DNA of 64,000 nt from CALFCE01 sp964411665 (GTDB taxonomy: Bacteria; Pseudomonadota; Gammaproteobacteria; Granulosicoccales; Granulosicoccaceae): contig CAYPMR010000002.1 of the NCBI GenBank assembly GCA_964411665.1, forward strand, positions 1 through 64,000. The letters are read 5' to 3'. Below are positions 1-8,958 of the stretch, in pieces. The number at the start of each line of letters is the position of its first letter. Within the stretch, counting starts at the first letter, position 1. Under the pieces are notes generated by a model. The model searched no databases and was not told where the DNA came from. It saw nothing but the letters and a program-made list of their open reading frames with translations. Both the position numbers and the translations under genes were made by a program.

Positions 1-78
1 TAATATCTCAGTAGAATCTGGCCGTACCAAAGTTGGCTGCACTATCAATAGGTCGTTGAGACAGGCGCTATGTAAATA

Positions 79-603
79 ATGAAGCAACCGAATTTGCTGA
101 CAAAACGTTTAATTTTGCGTAGCTTCACTTTAGATGATGCACACGATATTCAACGTTTGGCGGGCAATTTAAATGTTGCAAAGATGACTTTGAATGTCCC
201 TCATCCGTACGAGAATGGAATGGCTGAAGAGTGGATAAGTTCTCACAAAGAAAAATCTGAATTAGGCGTTGAATTGAATTATGCCATTGTGTCACTCAAG
301 TTAGGAACCCTGCTTGGAGCGATTAGCTTAATTCATATAGAGTCTACACAATCGAGTATGGGTTACTGGTTAGGTGAACAATACTGGAGCAAAGGTTATT
401 GCACCGAAGCGGGAATAGCGCTGATAAATCACGCTTTTATTGCGCTGTCACTAAAACGGATATATGCACTACATCTTTCTGATAATCCAGCTTCGGGGAA
501 AGTAATGCAGAAATTAGGTATGAAGCATTACGCCACTGAGACAAGGGCAGATCGTTTCGGTAAGGCTGCAAGTGTAGAGTTCTACGAAATAGATAGTACA
601 TAA
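79..603 (+). CDS. GNAT family N-acetyltransferase (RimJ/RimL-like)
   Basis: The 174-residue protein has the Acetyltransf_3 layout. It opens with TKRLILRSFTLDDA. The acetyl-CoA binding stretch is YWLGEQYWSKGYCTEA (about residues 95-110), and LSDNPASGKVMQKLGMK lies near the C-terminus. The family transfers acetyl from acetyl-CoA to an amine, commonly a protein N-terminus or a small molecule; the substrate here cannot be told. The gene looks more AT-rich than its neighbours and stands alone, so recent acquisition is possible. The start is the first ATG; no strong ribosome binding site is visible. Confidence 0.88.
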   Translation: MKQPNLLTKRLILRSFTLDDAHDIQRLAGNLNVAKMTLNVPHPYENGMAEEWISSHKEKSELGVELNYAIVSLKLGTLLGAISLIHIESTQSSMGYWLGEQYWSKGYCTEAGIALINHAFIALSLKRIYALHLSDNPASGKVMQKLGMKHYATETRADRFGKAASVEFYEIDST

Positions 604-991
604 CAAACAATACCACTTAAATGGATAACCCCACATCAATAACTGGACCGGCCAGATGCGAAATTTTTCTGTCGCTTAAACACAACCCGCACGTCATCCT
701 CGCTTTCGCGGAGATGACTTGCAGGGAGAGTAATTAAGTGGCTGCAACGGGTCTGGCGACGCTGGATTGTTTACAAACCAAAAAGCGTACGGATTCACAA
801 ACATCTATTTTCAAAATTCCAACTAAAAAGCTGAATAACCAGTCCAGCGCTTTCAGTGAAATTGCCGTTCTGATTGGCGTTAATTTACCAATGGCAGCCA
901 TGGGCATAACTGAGACGGTCAAACAGAGAAATTGAATATCTGCATTTCTACAACTGATAATTGCGATCAGTCTAGATGTGAATTATCAAGC
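604..991. other. Intergenic stretch with a palindromic repeat-like element
   Basis: No convincing gene is seen. An imperfect palindrome around 692-717 (GTCATCCTCGC, short loop, GCGGAGATGAC) resembles dispersed hairpin repeats common in proteobacteria. A 65-codon GTG-started frame at 738-935 has a purine-rich GGGAGAG about nine bases upstream, and an overlapping antisense frame covers 734-922. Neither resembles a family I know, and they overlap each other almost completely. Confidence 0.5.
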
Positions 992-2701
992 CTAGCTTTC
1001 CAATTGCTCACGTATAAACTCAAGCACTGATTCCCGCGGAATCATTTGTGCTTCGCTATCGAGCCTGCCTTTGTATTCAAACTGATTTTCTTTAAGCCCC
1101 TTGTCACTGACTACCAGTCTGTGGGGTATGCCCATGAGTTCCATTTCGGCAAACATAACACCGGGCCTGGCCACGCGATCATCAAACATAACGTCGATAC
1201 CAGCATCCAATAGCTCTTCGTAAAGCGCAGTTGCGGCCTTTTCAACTTCTTCGCTTTTCTGCATGTGAATGGGTGCGACTGCCACTTCGAAGGGTGCGAT
1301 TGATAGTGGCCAGATGATGCCTTTGTCATCATGGTTTTGCTCGATGGCCGCTGCCACTATGCGCGTGATGCCGATCCCGTAACATCCCATGTGCATGGGA
1401 TTATTCTTGCCATTTTCATCCAGCATATTTGCTTGCATCGGTTCGCTGTAGGTCGTGCCTAGCTGGAAAATGTGTCCGACCTCAATGCCGCGCTGAATCT
1501 CCAGTTTGCCTTCACCTGTGGGACTTGCATCGCCTTCGATTACGTTGCGAATATCTGCAACCAGTTCGGGCTCAGGCAAATCGCGTCCCCAGTTCACGCC
1601 GATATAGTGATAGCCGTCTTCATTGGCGCCGGATGAAAAATTTGCCAGAGCTGCTGCTGAATGATCAGTGATTGCCGGAACTTTCAAACCCACTGGTCCG
1701 ATCGAACCGGGGCCGCAGCCTATCGCGGTACGAATGTCTTTTTCATCCGCAAATTCAAGTGGCGCTTTGACTTGATCAAACTTTTCGGCTTTGATGGCAT
1801 TCAATTCATGGTCACCGCGCAATACCAGTGCGACTACTGGTGTGTCAGTGCCTTTGACGACCAGTGTTTTTACGCCTTCATTGATTTGCATACCCAGCAG
1901 ATCGGAAACTGCCTGCATGGTATGTACATTGGGCGTAGCAACTTTTTCCATCTCACGGTTTGCAGCTTGTCGCTCTTCTGAGCAAACCGCTTCTGCTTTT
2001 TCGACGTTGGCAGCGTAAGTGCCATTGTCTGAAAAGGCGATGGCATCTTCCCCGCTATCGGCAAGTACCATGAACTCGCGTGAACGTGCGCCACCGATAC
2101 TGCCTGAGTCGGCCTCGACCGGTCGATAGCGTAAGCCAATACGATCGAATATACGGCAATAGGTTGTATGCATATGTTCAAACATCTCGACCAGCGATGC
2201 TTCGTCGATATGAAACGAATAGGCGTCCTTCATAATGAATTCACGGGCTCGCATGACACCAAAGCGTGGCCTTATTTCATCGCGGAATTTGGTCTGTATC
2301 TGATAGAAGTTAGCTGGAAGCTGGCGATAACTTCTCAATTCTGCACGTGCAATATCAGTGATGACTTCCTCGTGAGTAGGTCCGACGCAAAACGCCCGCT
2401 CGTGTCTGTCCTGCAGACGCAGCAGTTCGGGTCCGTATTTCTCCCACCGTCCCGACTCCTGCCATAATTCGGCAGGCTGTATCGCTGGCATCAGCAGTTC
2501 AACGGCGCCGGATCGATCCATTTCCTGGCGCACGATATGCTCAACTTTGCGAGCTACTCTCAAGCCACTGGGCATCCAGCTATAGAGTCCGGATGCCAAA
2601 CGTCGGATCATGCCGGCTCGCAACATCAGCTGATGGCTGATGACCTCAGCATCGGCGGGTGTCTCTTTGCTGGTTGAAATATGGAAATTGGTCGCGCGCA
2701 T
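992..2701 (-). CDS. proS: Prolyl-tRNA synthetase
   Basis: The enzyme charges tRNA-Pro with proline in the cytoplasm. The 569 residues match the bacterial type. The N-terminus ends in the class II signature LMLRAGMIRRLASGLYSWMP. Motif 2 is seen as GVMRAREFIMKDAYSFH. An INS editing domain, which hydrolyses mischarged Ala-tRNA-Pro in this family, occupies roughly residues 220-400. Motif 3 reads GCYGIGITRIVAAAIEQ. The anticodon-binding domain starts near VAPIHMQ. The ATG start gives the family-typical MRATNFHISTSKETPADAE. The gene diverges from the LysR regulator. Confidence 0.98.
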   Translation of the reverse strand: MRATNFHISTSKETPADAEVISHQLMLRAGMIRRLASGLYSWMPSGLRVARKVEHIVRQEMDRSGAVELLMPAIQPAELWQESGRWEKYGPELLRLQDRHERAFCVGPTHEEVITDIARAELRSYRQLPANFYQIQTKFRDEIRPRFGVMRAREFIMKDAYSFHIDEASLVEMFEHMHTTYCRIFDRIGLRYRPVEADSGSIGGARSREFMVLADSGEDAIAFSDNGTYAANVEKAEAVCSEERQAANREMEKVATPNVHTMQAVSDLLGMQINEGVKTLVVKGTDTPVVALVLRGDHELNAIKAEKFDQVKAPLEFADEKDIRTAIGCGPGSIGPVGLKVPAITDHSAAALANFSSGANEDGYHYIGVNWGRDLPEPELVADIRNVIEGDASPTGEGKLEIQRGIEVGHIFQLGTTYSEPMQANMLDENGKNNPMHMGCYGIGITRIVAAAIEQNHDDKGIIWPLSIAPFEVAVAPIHMQKSEEVEKAATALYEELLDAGIDVMFDDRVARPGVMFAEMELMGIPHRLVVSDKGLKENQFEYKGRLDSEAQMIPRESVLEFIREQLES

Positions 2702-2893
2702 GCCGGCAATGGAATTAAGGTTGCGGAACAGGGAAAGTTAGTCGGTACAACGCTAAGTTTGCCTTAATGTGAATAAAAAATGTATGGTTGATTGTAAGGA
2801 ACCTGCACGGCCGGTTCCCAGGATCGACCAAACCAAGCGCATAATATCGCTAACCGGCAATTTCATTGCCTCTCTTCGCACGGAATTGACCAC

Positions 2894-3799
2894 ATGTCAG
2901 ATAGACGTTTGCAGGTGTTTCATACCGTGGCTGGTGTATTGAGTTTTACCAAAGCCGCAGAAATTCTCAACATGACGCAACCTGCGGTGACTTTTCAGGT
3001 GCGTCAGCTCGAAGAAGACTTCAATACACGTCTTTTCGACAGATCGCATAACAAAATCAGTCTGACTCAGGCCGGCGAACTGGTACTTGGGTACGCTAAC
3101 CAGATAGTCTCGCTCTATGGCGAGATGCATGAATCCGTTAAAGCGATGACGGGTAACAATGCCGGTTTGATCACTCTCGGTGCCAGTACCACGATTGCTG
3201 AATACATGCTGCCCGGTCTGTTAGGCGATTTTCGCAAGAAATTTCCCGACATCATGGTCCGCTTGAAAGTCGCAAATACCGATGCGGTTGTCTCAATGGT
3301 AGAGGACAACACCATCGACCTGGGAGTTGTTGAGGGGCAGGTTAATAACCAGCTCCTGCGGATCGAGAACTGTCTGGTCGACGAACTGGTGGCCATCGTC
3401 GGCGCTGATCATGAGCTAGCCGACCGTGAAATACTGCAGCCTGACGAATTGCCTGACTATCCGTTTATTTGCCGCGAGGATGGTTCAGGAACCCGTAGCG
3501 TTATAGCCGAGTACCTAAAGAGCGCAGGAGTCGAAGAAAGTCAGCTCAACATGGTGTTCGAGCTGGGTAGCACAGAGGCTATCAAAGGCGCGGTTGAGGC
3601 TGGCATGGGTATATCTGTTGTTTCAGAGGCAACGCTCGTCAAGGAGCGTAGCCTGGGAACACTGTCAGCTATCCGGCTGGAACCGCCAATCCGGCGTCAG
3701 CTGTATTTTATCCGCCAACGGCAAAAGTTCCGAACGCATTTGATGGAGGAGCTGTATCAGTTTGCCCGTCATTATTGCGACGCTCGTTCCCGCGCTTGA
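2894..3799 (+). CDS. LysR family transcriptional regulator
   Basis: The 301-residue protein has the LysR winged helix-turn-helix at residues 1-60 (FTKAAEILNMTQPAVTFQVRQLEE). A periplasmic-binding-like effector domain follows (about residues 88-295), with LGVVEGQVN and GMGISVVSE typical of the CysB/CysR-like group. It probably binds the intergenic region shared with proS or the promoter of the downstream permease. The inducer is unknown. The ATG start gives the full helix-turn-helix. It is divergent from proS across 192 bases. Confidence 0.93.
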   Translation: MSDRRLQVFHTVAGVLSFTKAAEILNMTQPAVTFQVRQLEEDFNTRLFDRSHNKISLTQAGELVLGYANQIVSLYGEMHESVKAMTGNNAGLITLGASTTIAEYMLPGLLGDFRKKFPDIMVRLKVANTDAVVSMVEDNTIDLGVVEGQVNNQLLRIENCLVDELVAIVGADHELADREILQPDELPDYPFICREDGSGTRSVIAEYLKSAGVEESQLNMVFELGSTEAIKGAVEAGMGISVVSEATLVKERSLGTLSAIRLEPPIRRQLYFIRQRQKFRTHLMEELYQFARHYCDARSRA

Positions 3800-4019
3800 G
3801 GTTTAGCCGCAGCCTCGCTGCAAATCCGGCATTTTTCCGGTGTATAGTCGGTTTTCTGGTTCAAACATTGCGGCATTTTCAGTCTCCTGGTGATGGATAC
3901 AATTTACAATGGCGCTTGAATATATCGGCCAGCATGGATGTGTATCGCAGGCCACACATTGTTGAATTATCTGTTTTTGGTTACTGGACAATGCCGACTG
4001 AACATGGCAATCAGAAAAC

Positions 4020-5099
4020 ATGCTTGATGTAATTAAGGACTGGTACAGGAGAAATTTTACCGATCCGCAAGCCGTAATACTCGTCTTGCTGCTGTTGGTA
4101 GGGTTTGGCCTTATCTGGCTGGTGGGCGATATTATGGCGCCCGTACTGGTGGCACTGGTACTTGCCTATTTGCTGGAAGGAGTTGTTGGTATGCTGGTGC
4201 GCTTGGGGGTTAATCGTACCCTCGGTGCTGTCTTCGTTCTGGTTATTTTTCTCGCGATCTCTTTTATTGTTTTCTTTGGTCTGGTGCCGATCCTGTCAAA
4301 GCAGGTCACCGAAGTGGTGACGGCCTTGCCGGATATGATTGCCAAAGGCCAGGAGCAACTGCTGCGTCTGCCGGAATTGTATCCGGATGTCTTCACTATA
4401 GAGCAGATAAAAGGTCTGATTGCCAATGTACGGGCTGAGGTAGGTCAGGCTGGGCAGCAAATACTGTCGTTCTCGATAGCGCGCCTGCGAACCTTTATCA
4501 CGATTGTTATTTACGCCGTGCTGGTGCCGCTGATGGTCTTCTTTGTTCTGAAAGACAAGCATCAATTGATGCAATGGGCAGGTAACTTCGTACCACGTCG
4601 TAGCGAGTTGTCCTTCAGAGTCTGGAAAGAAGTCGACCAGAAGATTGCCAATTACATCCGCGGTAAATTCGTAGAAATTTCTATTGTCTGGGTGGTTACC
4701 TACATCATTTTCTCACTGATGGGGCTCAACTTTTCGCTGTTGCTGAGTTTCATGGTGGGACTATCTGTGCTCGTTCCTTTTGTAGGTGCTTTGGTGGCTA
4801 CCTTGCCGATAGCCATTATTGGATTTTTCCAATGGGGATTGACGGCGAACTTCTGGTGGCTATTGGTCATCTACCAGATCATTCAGTTGCTTGACGGTAA
4901 TGTGTTGGTGCCGCTACTGTTTTCTGAAATGGTTAATTTACACCCACTGGCCATTATCGTCGCTGTAGTTTTCTTTGGCGGCATCTGGGGGCTTTGGGGT
5001 GTTTTCTTTGCAATTCCCCTCGCAACGCTGGTGCAAGCCGTGTTGAACGCCTGGCCCAAGGCTAAAAGTGATATTGAATTACACGAATCCGGCGTTTAA
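4020..5099 (+). CDS. AI-2E family transporter (PerM/YdiK type)
   Basis: The 359-residue protein is an inner-membrane permease. Two to three membrane segments lie at the N-terminus (VILVLLLLVGFGLIWLVGDI and following), then a soluble-looking stretch (about 95-150). Membrane segments resume near residue 155 and run to the C-terminal LHPLAIIVAVVFFGGIWGLWG, the conserved block of the family. Relatives include TqsA, which exports autoinducer-2, but most members have no proven substrate. It follows the LysR gene in the same direction after 220 bases, so a separate promoter is likely. Confidence 0.92.
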   Translation: MLDVIKDWYRRNFTDPQAVILVLLLLVGFGLIWLVGDIMAPVLVALVLAYLLEGVVGMLVRLGVNRTLGAVFVLVIFLAISFIVFFGLVPILSKQVTEVVTALPDMIAKGQEQLLRLPELYPDVFTIEQIKGLIANVRAEVGQAGQQILSFSIARLRTFITIVIYAVLVPLMVFFVLKDKHQLMQWAGNFVPRRSELSFRVWKEVDQKIANYIRGKFVEISIVWVVTYIIFSLMGLNFSLLLSFMVGLSVLVPFVGALVATLPIAIIGFFQWGLTANFWWLLVIYQIIQLLDGNVLVPLLFSEMVNLHPLAIIVAVVFFGGIWGLWGVFFAIPLATLVQAVLNAWPKAKSDIELHESGV

Positions 5100-5195
5100 A
5101 CCCCTATCCGACTGACCACGCTTTCAAAACTCAATACGGGCGTGTAACAGTCTTTGGCGGCAGATAGTTTCTCGGCAGCCTGCTAGACTATCGGA

Positions 5196-6251
5196 ATGAT
5201 TAGCGGATTGATTATCGGGTTGAAAATGAGACTTACATCGGGAAGCCTTCTGCCTCTCAGTGCGTTGCCTGCGTGGGTCGCTCTGAGTGTCTTACTGTCA
5301 GGGTGTCAAATTTTTGATTTTGGTCTGCGCGCGCATTCCCCGGATGTCAAGTACAGTAGTAATTCGGTTGAAGCACGCAAGATTCAGGTGCCACCAGATC
5401 TCAGTAGTGTGTCGTCCGGTGACCAATTTATTATTCCGGGTGATAACGGCGGTGCAATTTCGCGAGATACCTTGTTACCGGTACTTGAATCATCCAGGCT
5501 GGTTCGTGAGAACGGCAGCGCCTGGCTGGCTGTTAATACTACTCCGGAAACGCTGTGGCCTAATTTGCTGGCCTTTGTTGAAGAAGAAGGGTTTGAGCTG
5601 AGCGGTACACTGCCACCGGCCGGCTTGATTACAACGCAATGGCGCAGTCGTAGCGGCTCTAGCGGATCTTTTGGTTCGTCGAACAATGCAACCCGCGTGC
5701 GATTGTCTTTCCGGCTGGAGCGTGAATCCCCATCGGCTTCGCGAGTGTTTGCCCGCTTGCAGACAAGTAAAAGCGGTCAGGTCGATGATCAGACAGAATG
5801 GGATGCACAAGCAGCACATCCAGAGAAAAGCAGCATTGTGCTACAACGTTTACTGATCTTTTTAGGGCTGGATGAACAGCGTGCACGTGGCCTTGTGGGC
5901 CGCCAGGCTGCATCGTCGATACTCAATGATAGTCAGCTCAGCACCAGTGCTGCTGGTACCGAATTAGTCATTCATCGCGCCATGGTGCCGAGCGTCAAGG
6001 CGATGTCTGCTGCACTTGATCGTTTGGGTGTGAAAGTTAACCGTAAGAGCTCATCGCGAACGTCGCTCAATATATTTAATACCAAAGGAGTATTAAGTTC
6101 TGCCGAGAACAGTAGTGAGTATGTGTTAGTGTTCTCCTCAGCACATGCCAGTAAAGTGAATGTCAGCATTGCTAACAAGGAGGGCATTCAGCTTGACAGG
6201 GACGCTGAGCGCGAGATACTTAGTGTCTTGCACGAGGCATTAACCAGTTGA
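5196..6251 (+). CDS. bamC: Outer membrane protein assembly factor BamC (lipoprotein)
   Basis: BamC is a lipoprotein of the BAM complex, which folds beta-barrel proteins into the outer membrane. The protein has a lipoprotein signal ending in LSVLLSGC. An unstructured BamD-binding stretch follows (YSSNSVEARKIQVPPDLSS), then two helix-grip domains (about residues 110-230 and 245-350). An ATG at 5226 would give a 27-residue signal and is a good alternative start. The neighbouring MBL-fold gene is a common partner; dapA, often upstream of bamC, is absent. Confidence 0.88.
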   Translation: MISGLIIGLKMRLTSGSLLPLSALPAWVALSVLLSGCQIFDFGLRAHSPDVKYSSNSVEARKIQVPPDLSSVSSGDQFIIPGDNGGAISRDTLLPVLESSRLVRENGSAWLAVNTTPETLWPNLLAFVEEEGFELSGTLPPAGLITTQWRSRSGSSGSFGSSNNATRVRLSFRLERESPSASRVFARLQTSKSGQVDDQTEWDAQAAHPEKSSIVLQRLLIFLGLDEQRARGLVGRQAASSILNDSQLSTSAAGTELVIHRAMVPSVKAMSAALDRLGVKVNRKSSSRTSLNIFNTKGVLSSAENSSEYVLVFSSAHASKVNVSIANKEGIQLDRDAEREILSVLHEALTS

Positions 6252-6271
6252 CGCAATAATCCTCTTGGCTC

Positions 6272-7078
6272 ATGAGTTTCTCTGGCTTACAGATCGCTTC
6301 ACTCGGTAGCGGCAGCGGTGGAAACTCCACCTTGATCAGTTCAGCTACCACCACACTGTTACTCGATTGTGGATTCACGCTTAAAGAAACCGTCGCCCGC
6401 TGCGAGAAGCTGGGCGTGAGCGCATCTCGTATAGACGGCATATTAATATCCCACGAGCATGGCGATCACGTACGCGGTTTGGGACCCTTGGTGCGAAAAT
6501 TCGGCCATCCTGTCTGGGTGACCTACGGCACTTACAATGCTTTACGCGATCGTAAACTCGATCAAGTGACTCTGATCAACGCACATGAACCGTTCGAAAT
6601 AGGCGACATCAGTATCGAGCCCTTCCCGACACCTCATGACGCTGCAGAATCCTGTCAGTACTTATTTAGCTGCGATGGCGCACGCTTCGCCTGTGTCACT
6701 GATTTGGGGATATCCACACCACACATCGTTGAAAAAATTTCGTCTTGTGAAGCCTTACTGGTAGAAAGTAATTACGATGAAACGATGTTGCGCGAAGGCC
6801 CGTATCCGCCTTCGTTGCAATCGCGAATTCGTTCAAACTTTGGCCATCTTGGTAATGTCCAGGCTGGACAATTGTTGCAGGCCGTAGACCACGATAAGCT
6901 GGATACGATATTACTTGGGCATCTCTCTGAAAAGAACAATGCACCCAAGCAAGCTCTTGATACGGTGTCGGGTTATGTATCGCGACCGGAGCGAATTACT
7001 GTGCTGGAACAAGACAGTGCCAGTCGCTGGTATGCCATTAAGAACGATCAGTATTCATCGCTGACCACCATTGCGTAG
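6272..7078 (+). CDS. MBL-fold metallo-hydrolase (YycJ/WalJ-like)
   Basis: The 268-residue protein starts with LGSGSGGNSTLI, the first strand and loop of this family. The metal-binding motif ISHEHGDHVRG is intact. Later ligands are seen in FPTPHDAAES, CVTDLG and LLGHLSEKNN. The family comprises cytoplasmic metal-dependent hydrolases, some with 5'-exonuclease activity; the substrate here is inferred only by homology. It lies 20 bases after bamC, probably in one transcript. Its 3' end overlaps the convergent folE2 by 31 bases. Confidence 0.9.
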   Translation: MSFSGLQIASLGSGSGGNSTLISSATTTLLLDCGFTLKETVARCEKLGVSASRIDGILISHEHGDHVRGLGPLVRKFGHPVWVTYGTYNALRDRKLDQVTLINAHEPFEIGDISIEPFPTPHDAAESCQYLFSCDGARFACVTDLGISTPHIVEKISSCEALLVESNYDETMLREGPYPPSLQSRIRSNFGHLGNVQAGQLLQAVDHDKLDTILLGHLSEKNNAPKQALDTVSGYVSRPERITVLEQDSASRWYAIKNDQYSSLTTIA

Positions 7079-7857
7079 GCAGAGTGGTTGTGGATTGATT
7101 CGAAGTTTTCGACTTCAAGCGTATAGCGTCCAATGCGTTTATCTTTGTTCAGGCGAATGGCTATATCGCGTATTAGATCTTCGACAAATTTTGGATTGTC
7201 GTAGGCTTTTTCCGTAACATGTTTCTCGTCACTGCGTTTCAGCTGACTGTAGAGCTCGCTGGACGCCTCGCTTTCAGCATGATCGATTAGATCTTCCCAA
7301 AACAATTGTTCACCTGCTTGCGGGGTTGCGTAGATAGTCACGTGTGAGCGCTGACTGTGTGCGCCGTATTCCGAGATTTCTTTTGAACAGGGACATAGCG
7401 TCGTCACAGGTATTGTTATTTCGACGGCTGTGTTGGCATTGCCTTCACGTTCGATATCGGCGCTCAAAGTGACTTGGTAATCAAGCATGCCGCCAACGCC
7501 ACTGACTGGAGCGTTTTTGCGCACAAACCAGTTGAACGATACCTCGATACTGCCCGCTGTACTTTCAAGGCGCCGGTTCATTTCCTCAAACAGATCGCCG
7601 AAATTGCCGAGAGTGTGGACACTTTGCTCATGGTCATTCAAAAGCTGCGTGAACCGAGACATGTGTGTCCCCTTTCGATCGGCTGGCAGCGCTACAGTCA
7701 TTGTCCAGTTGCCGACAACCTGCTGCTGCTCGCCTGAACGATCGGCAACTTTGACAGGATGCTGGATGTCCTTAATGCCGACACGATAAATCGCTATGTT
7801 GCGCCGATCTTCATAGGACTGGACGTCCGCCATGCCTGTTTTGTTCTCGACGGTCAT
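7048..7857 (-). CDS. folE2: GTP cyclohydrolase FolE2 (type IB)
   Basis: FolE2 converts GTP to 7,8-dihydroneopterin triphosphate, the first step of folate and queuosine synthesis. The family does not depend on zinc, unlike FolE. The 269 residues include the N-terminal MADVQSYEDRRNIAIYRVGI and the active-site block LCPCSKEISEYGAHSQRS with the conserved cysteine. FolE2 is often induced under zinc limitation, but I see no clear Zur operator in the 76 bases before the gene. The 3' end overlaps the MBL hydrolase gene. Confidence 0.96.
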   Translation of the reverse strand: MTVENKTGMADVQSYEDRRNIAIYRVGIKDIQHPVKVADRSGEQQQVVGNWTMTVALPADRKGTHMSRFTQLLNDHEQSVHTLGNFGDLFEEMNRRLESTAGSIEVSFNWFVRKNAPVSGVGGMLDYQVTLSADIEREGNANTAVEITIPVTTLCPCSKEISEYGAHSQRSHVTIYATPQAGEQLFWEDLIDHAESEASSELYSQLKRSDEKHVTEKAYDNPKFVEDLIRDIAIRLNKDKRIGRYTLEVENFESIHNHSAYAMVVSDEY

Positions 7858-7933
7858 GCTTGTTGGGCCTGGATTGTTTAGGTGAATGTGATTGATAACT
7901 CGCGACGAAGCGGAGTTTACAACAGTCGCAGTA

Positions 7934-8842
7934 CTAATACGTACGTTCGATGATGAAGGTTGATATCTGTCTCAATTCATCGAATTTCGGGCCCAGACCC
8001 TCCAGCTCCGCCAGTGCCTGATTGTGCGCTATGGAGGCGTGCTTACGGGCAGCATCGAGCCCCAGCAAGGCCGGATAGGTCGGTTTGTTGAGCATGTTAT
8101 CCGCGCCTTGCGTCTTGCCCAGTGTCGCCGTGTCCGAGACCACATCCAGAATATCGTCGACTATCTGAAACAGCAGGCCAATGTCCTCGGCGAATTTACT
8201 CAGACGCTGTTGCAGTTCGGGTGAGCAAGACGGATCGGCAAGGGCCACCATCAATATGCTGGCATGTATCAGTCTGCCAGTCTTGTGCATGTGCATCCTC
8301 TGCAAGTCGCTAAGTGATAACATTTTGCCAACTGCTGCGAGGTCAATGGCTTGCCCGGCTGCCATGCCTTTGGCCCCGCTGGCGTGTCCCAACAAGGTGA
8401 TCATGTTCACCTTGGTGCTCGCACTCAAGCGCGTATCCGGATTTTCGGCAAGTACTGTAAATGCGAGTGCCTGAAGTGCATCACCAACGAGAATCGCTGT
8501 GGCTTCGCCATATTTTTTATGGCATGTGGGCAGGCCACGGCGCAGATCATCATCATCCATAGCCGGCAGGTCGTCATGCACCAGAGAGTAGGCGTGTACT
8601 ATCTCGATAGCTGCCGCTGGCACATCGACCACGTCTTGCGGCAGGTCAAGGGCAGCAGCGGTTGCGTAACTCAAGGTTGGCCGGACACGTTTGCCACCAT
8701 TGGTAAGGGCATAGCGCATTGCTTCATGCAGCTCATCTATACCTCGGTTGTCACTACCCCAGCTCTCTGAGAGCAGTCGCTCAAGTACGCTGTCAGATCT
8801 TTCTTTGTATCTGGCCAGGAAGTTTGTTTGTACAGAACTCAT
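7934..8842 (-). CDS. ispA: (2E,6E)-farnesyl diphosphate synthase
   Basis: The enzyme condenses isopentenyl diphosphate with dimethylallyl and geranyl diphosphate to make farnesyl diphosphate for quinones and undecaprenyl carriers. The 302-residue protein has the first aspartate-rich motif in LVHDDLPAMDDDDLRRG (about residue 90) and the second in LFQIVDDILDV (about residue 230). Length and motifs fit short-chain IspA. The xseB and dxs genes that often flank ispA are not here. The ATG start is family-typical. Confidence 0.95.
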   Translation of the reverse strand: MSSVQTNFLARYKERSDSVLERLLSESWGSDNRGIDELHEAMRYALTNGGKRVRPTLSYATAAALDLPQDVVDVPAAAIEIVHAYSLVHDDLPAMDDDDLRRGLPTCHKKYGEATAILVGDALQALAFTVLAENPDTRLSASTKVNMITLLGHASGAKGMAAGQAIDLAAVGKMLSLSDLQRMHMHKTGRLIHASILMVALADPSCSPELQQRLSKFAEDIGLLFQIVDDILDVVSDTATLGKTQGADNMLNKPTYPALLGLDAARKHASIAHNQALAELEGLGPKFDELRQISTFIIERTY

Positions 8843-8958
8843 GATTTTTTTTAAGCGGCTAGAGCGCTAAAAGGGTAAAAAATGGACTTAACGTTTTGTT
8901 ACTGCATCGGGATTGATGCAGCAGCTGGCATAGTTCGCCTGCAGCGCTCAGTTTAACC

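Noticed and set aside
595..660. TAACAAAC directly after the GNAT gene, resembling the end of a Vibrio-type integron attC site
   Set aside because: No matching inverse core site or attC-like palindrome could be found around the gene, and no second cassette follows.
734..935. Overlapping sense and antisense short frames, one with a ribosome-binding-like sequence
   Set aside because: They occupy the same bases, match no family I know, and neither has convincing composition. Kept only as a note in the intergenic entry.
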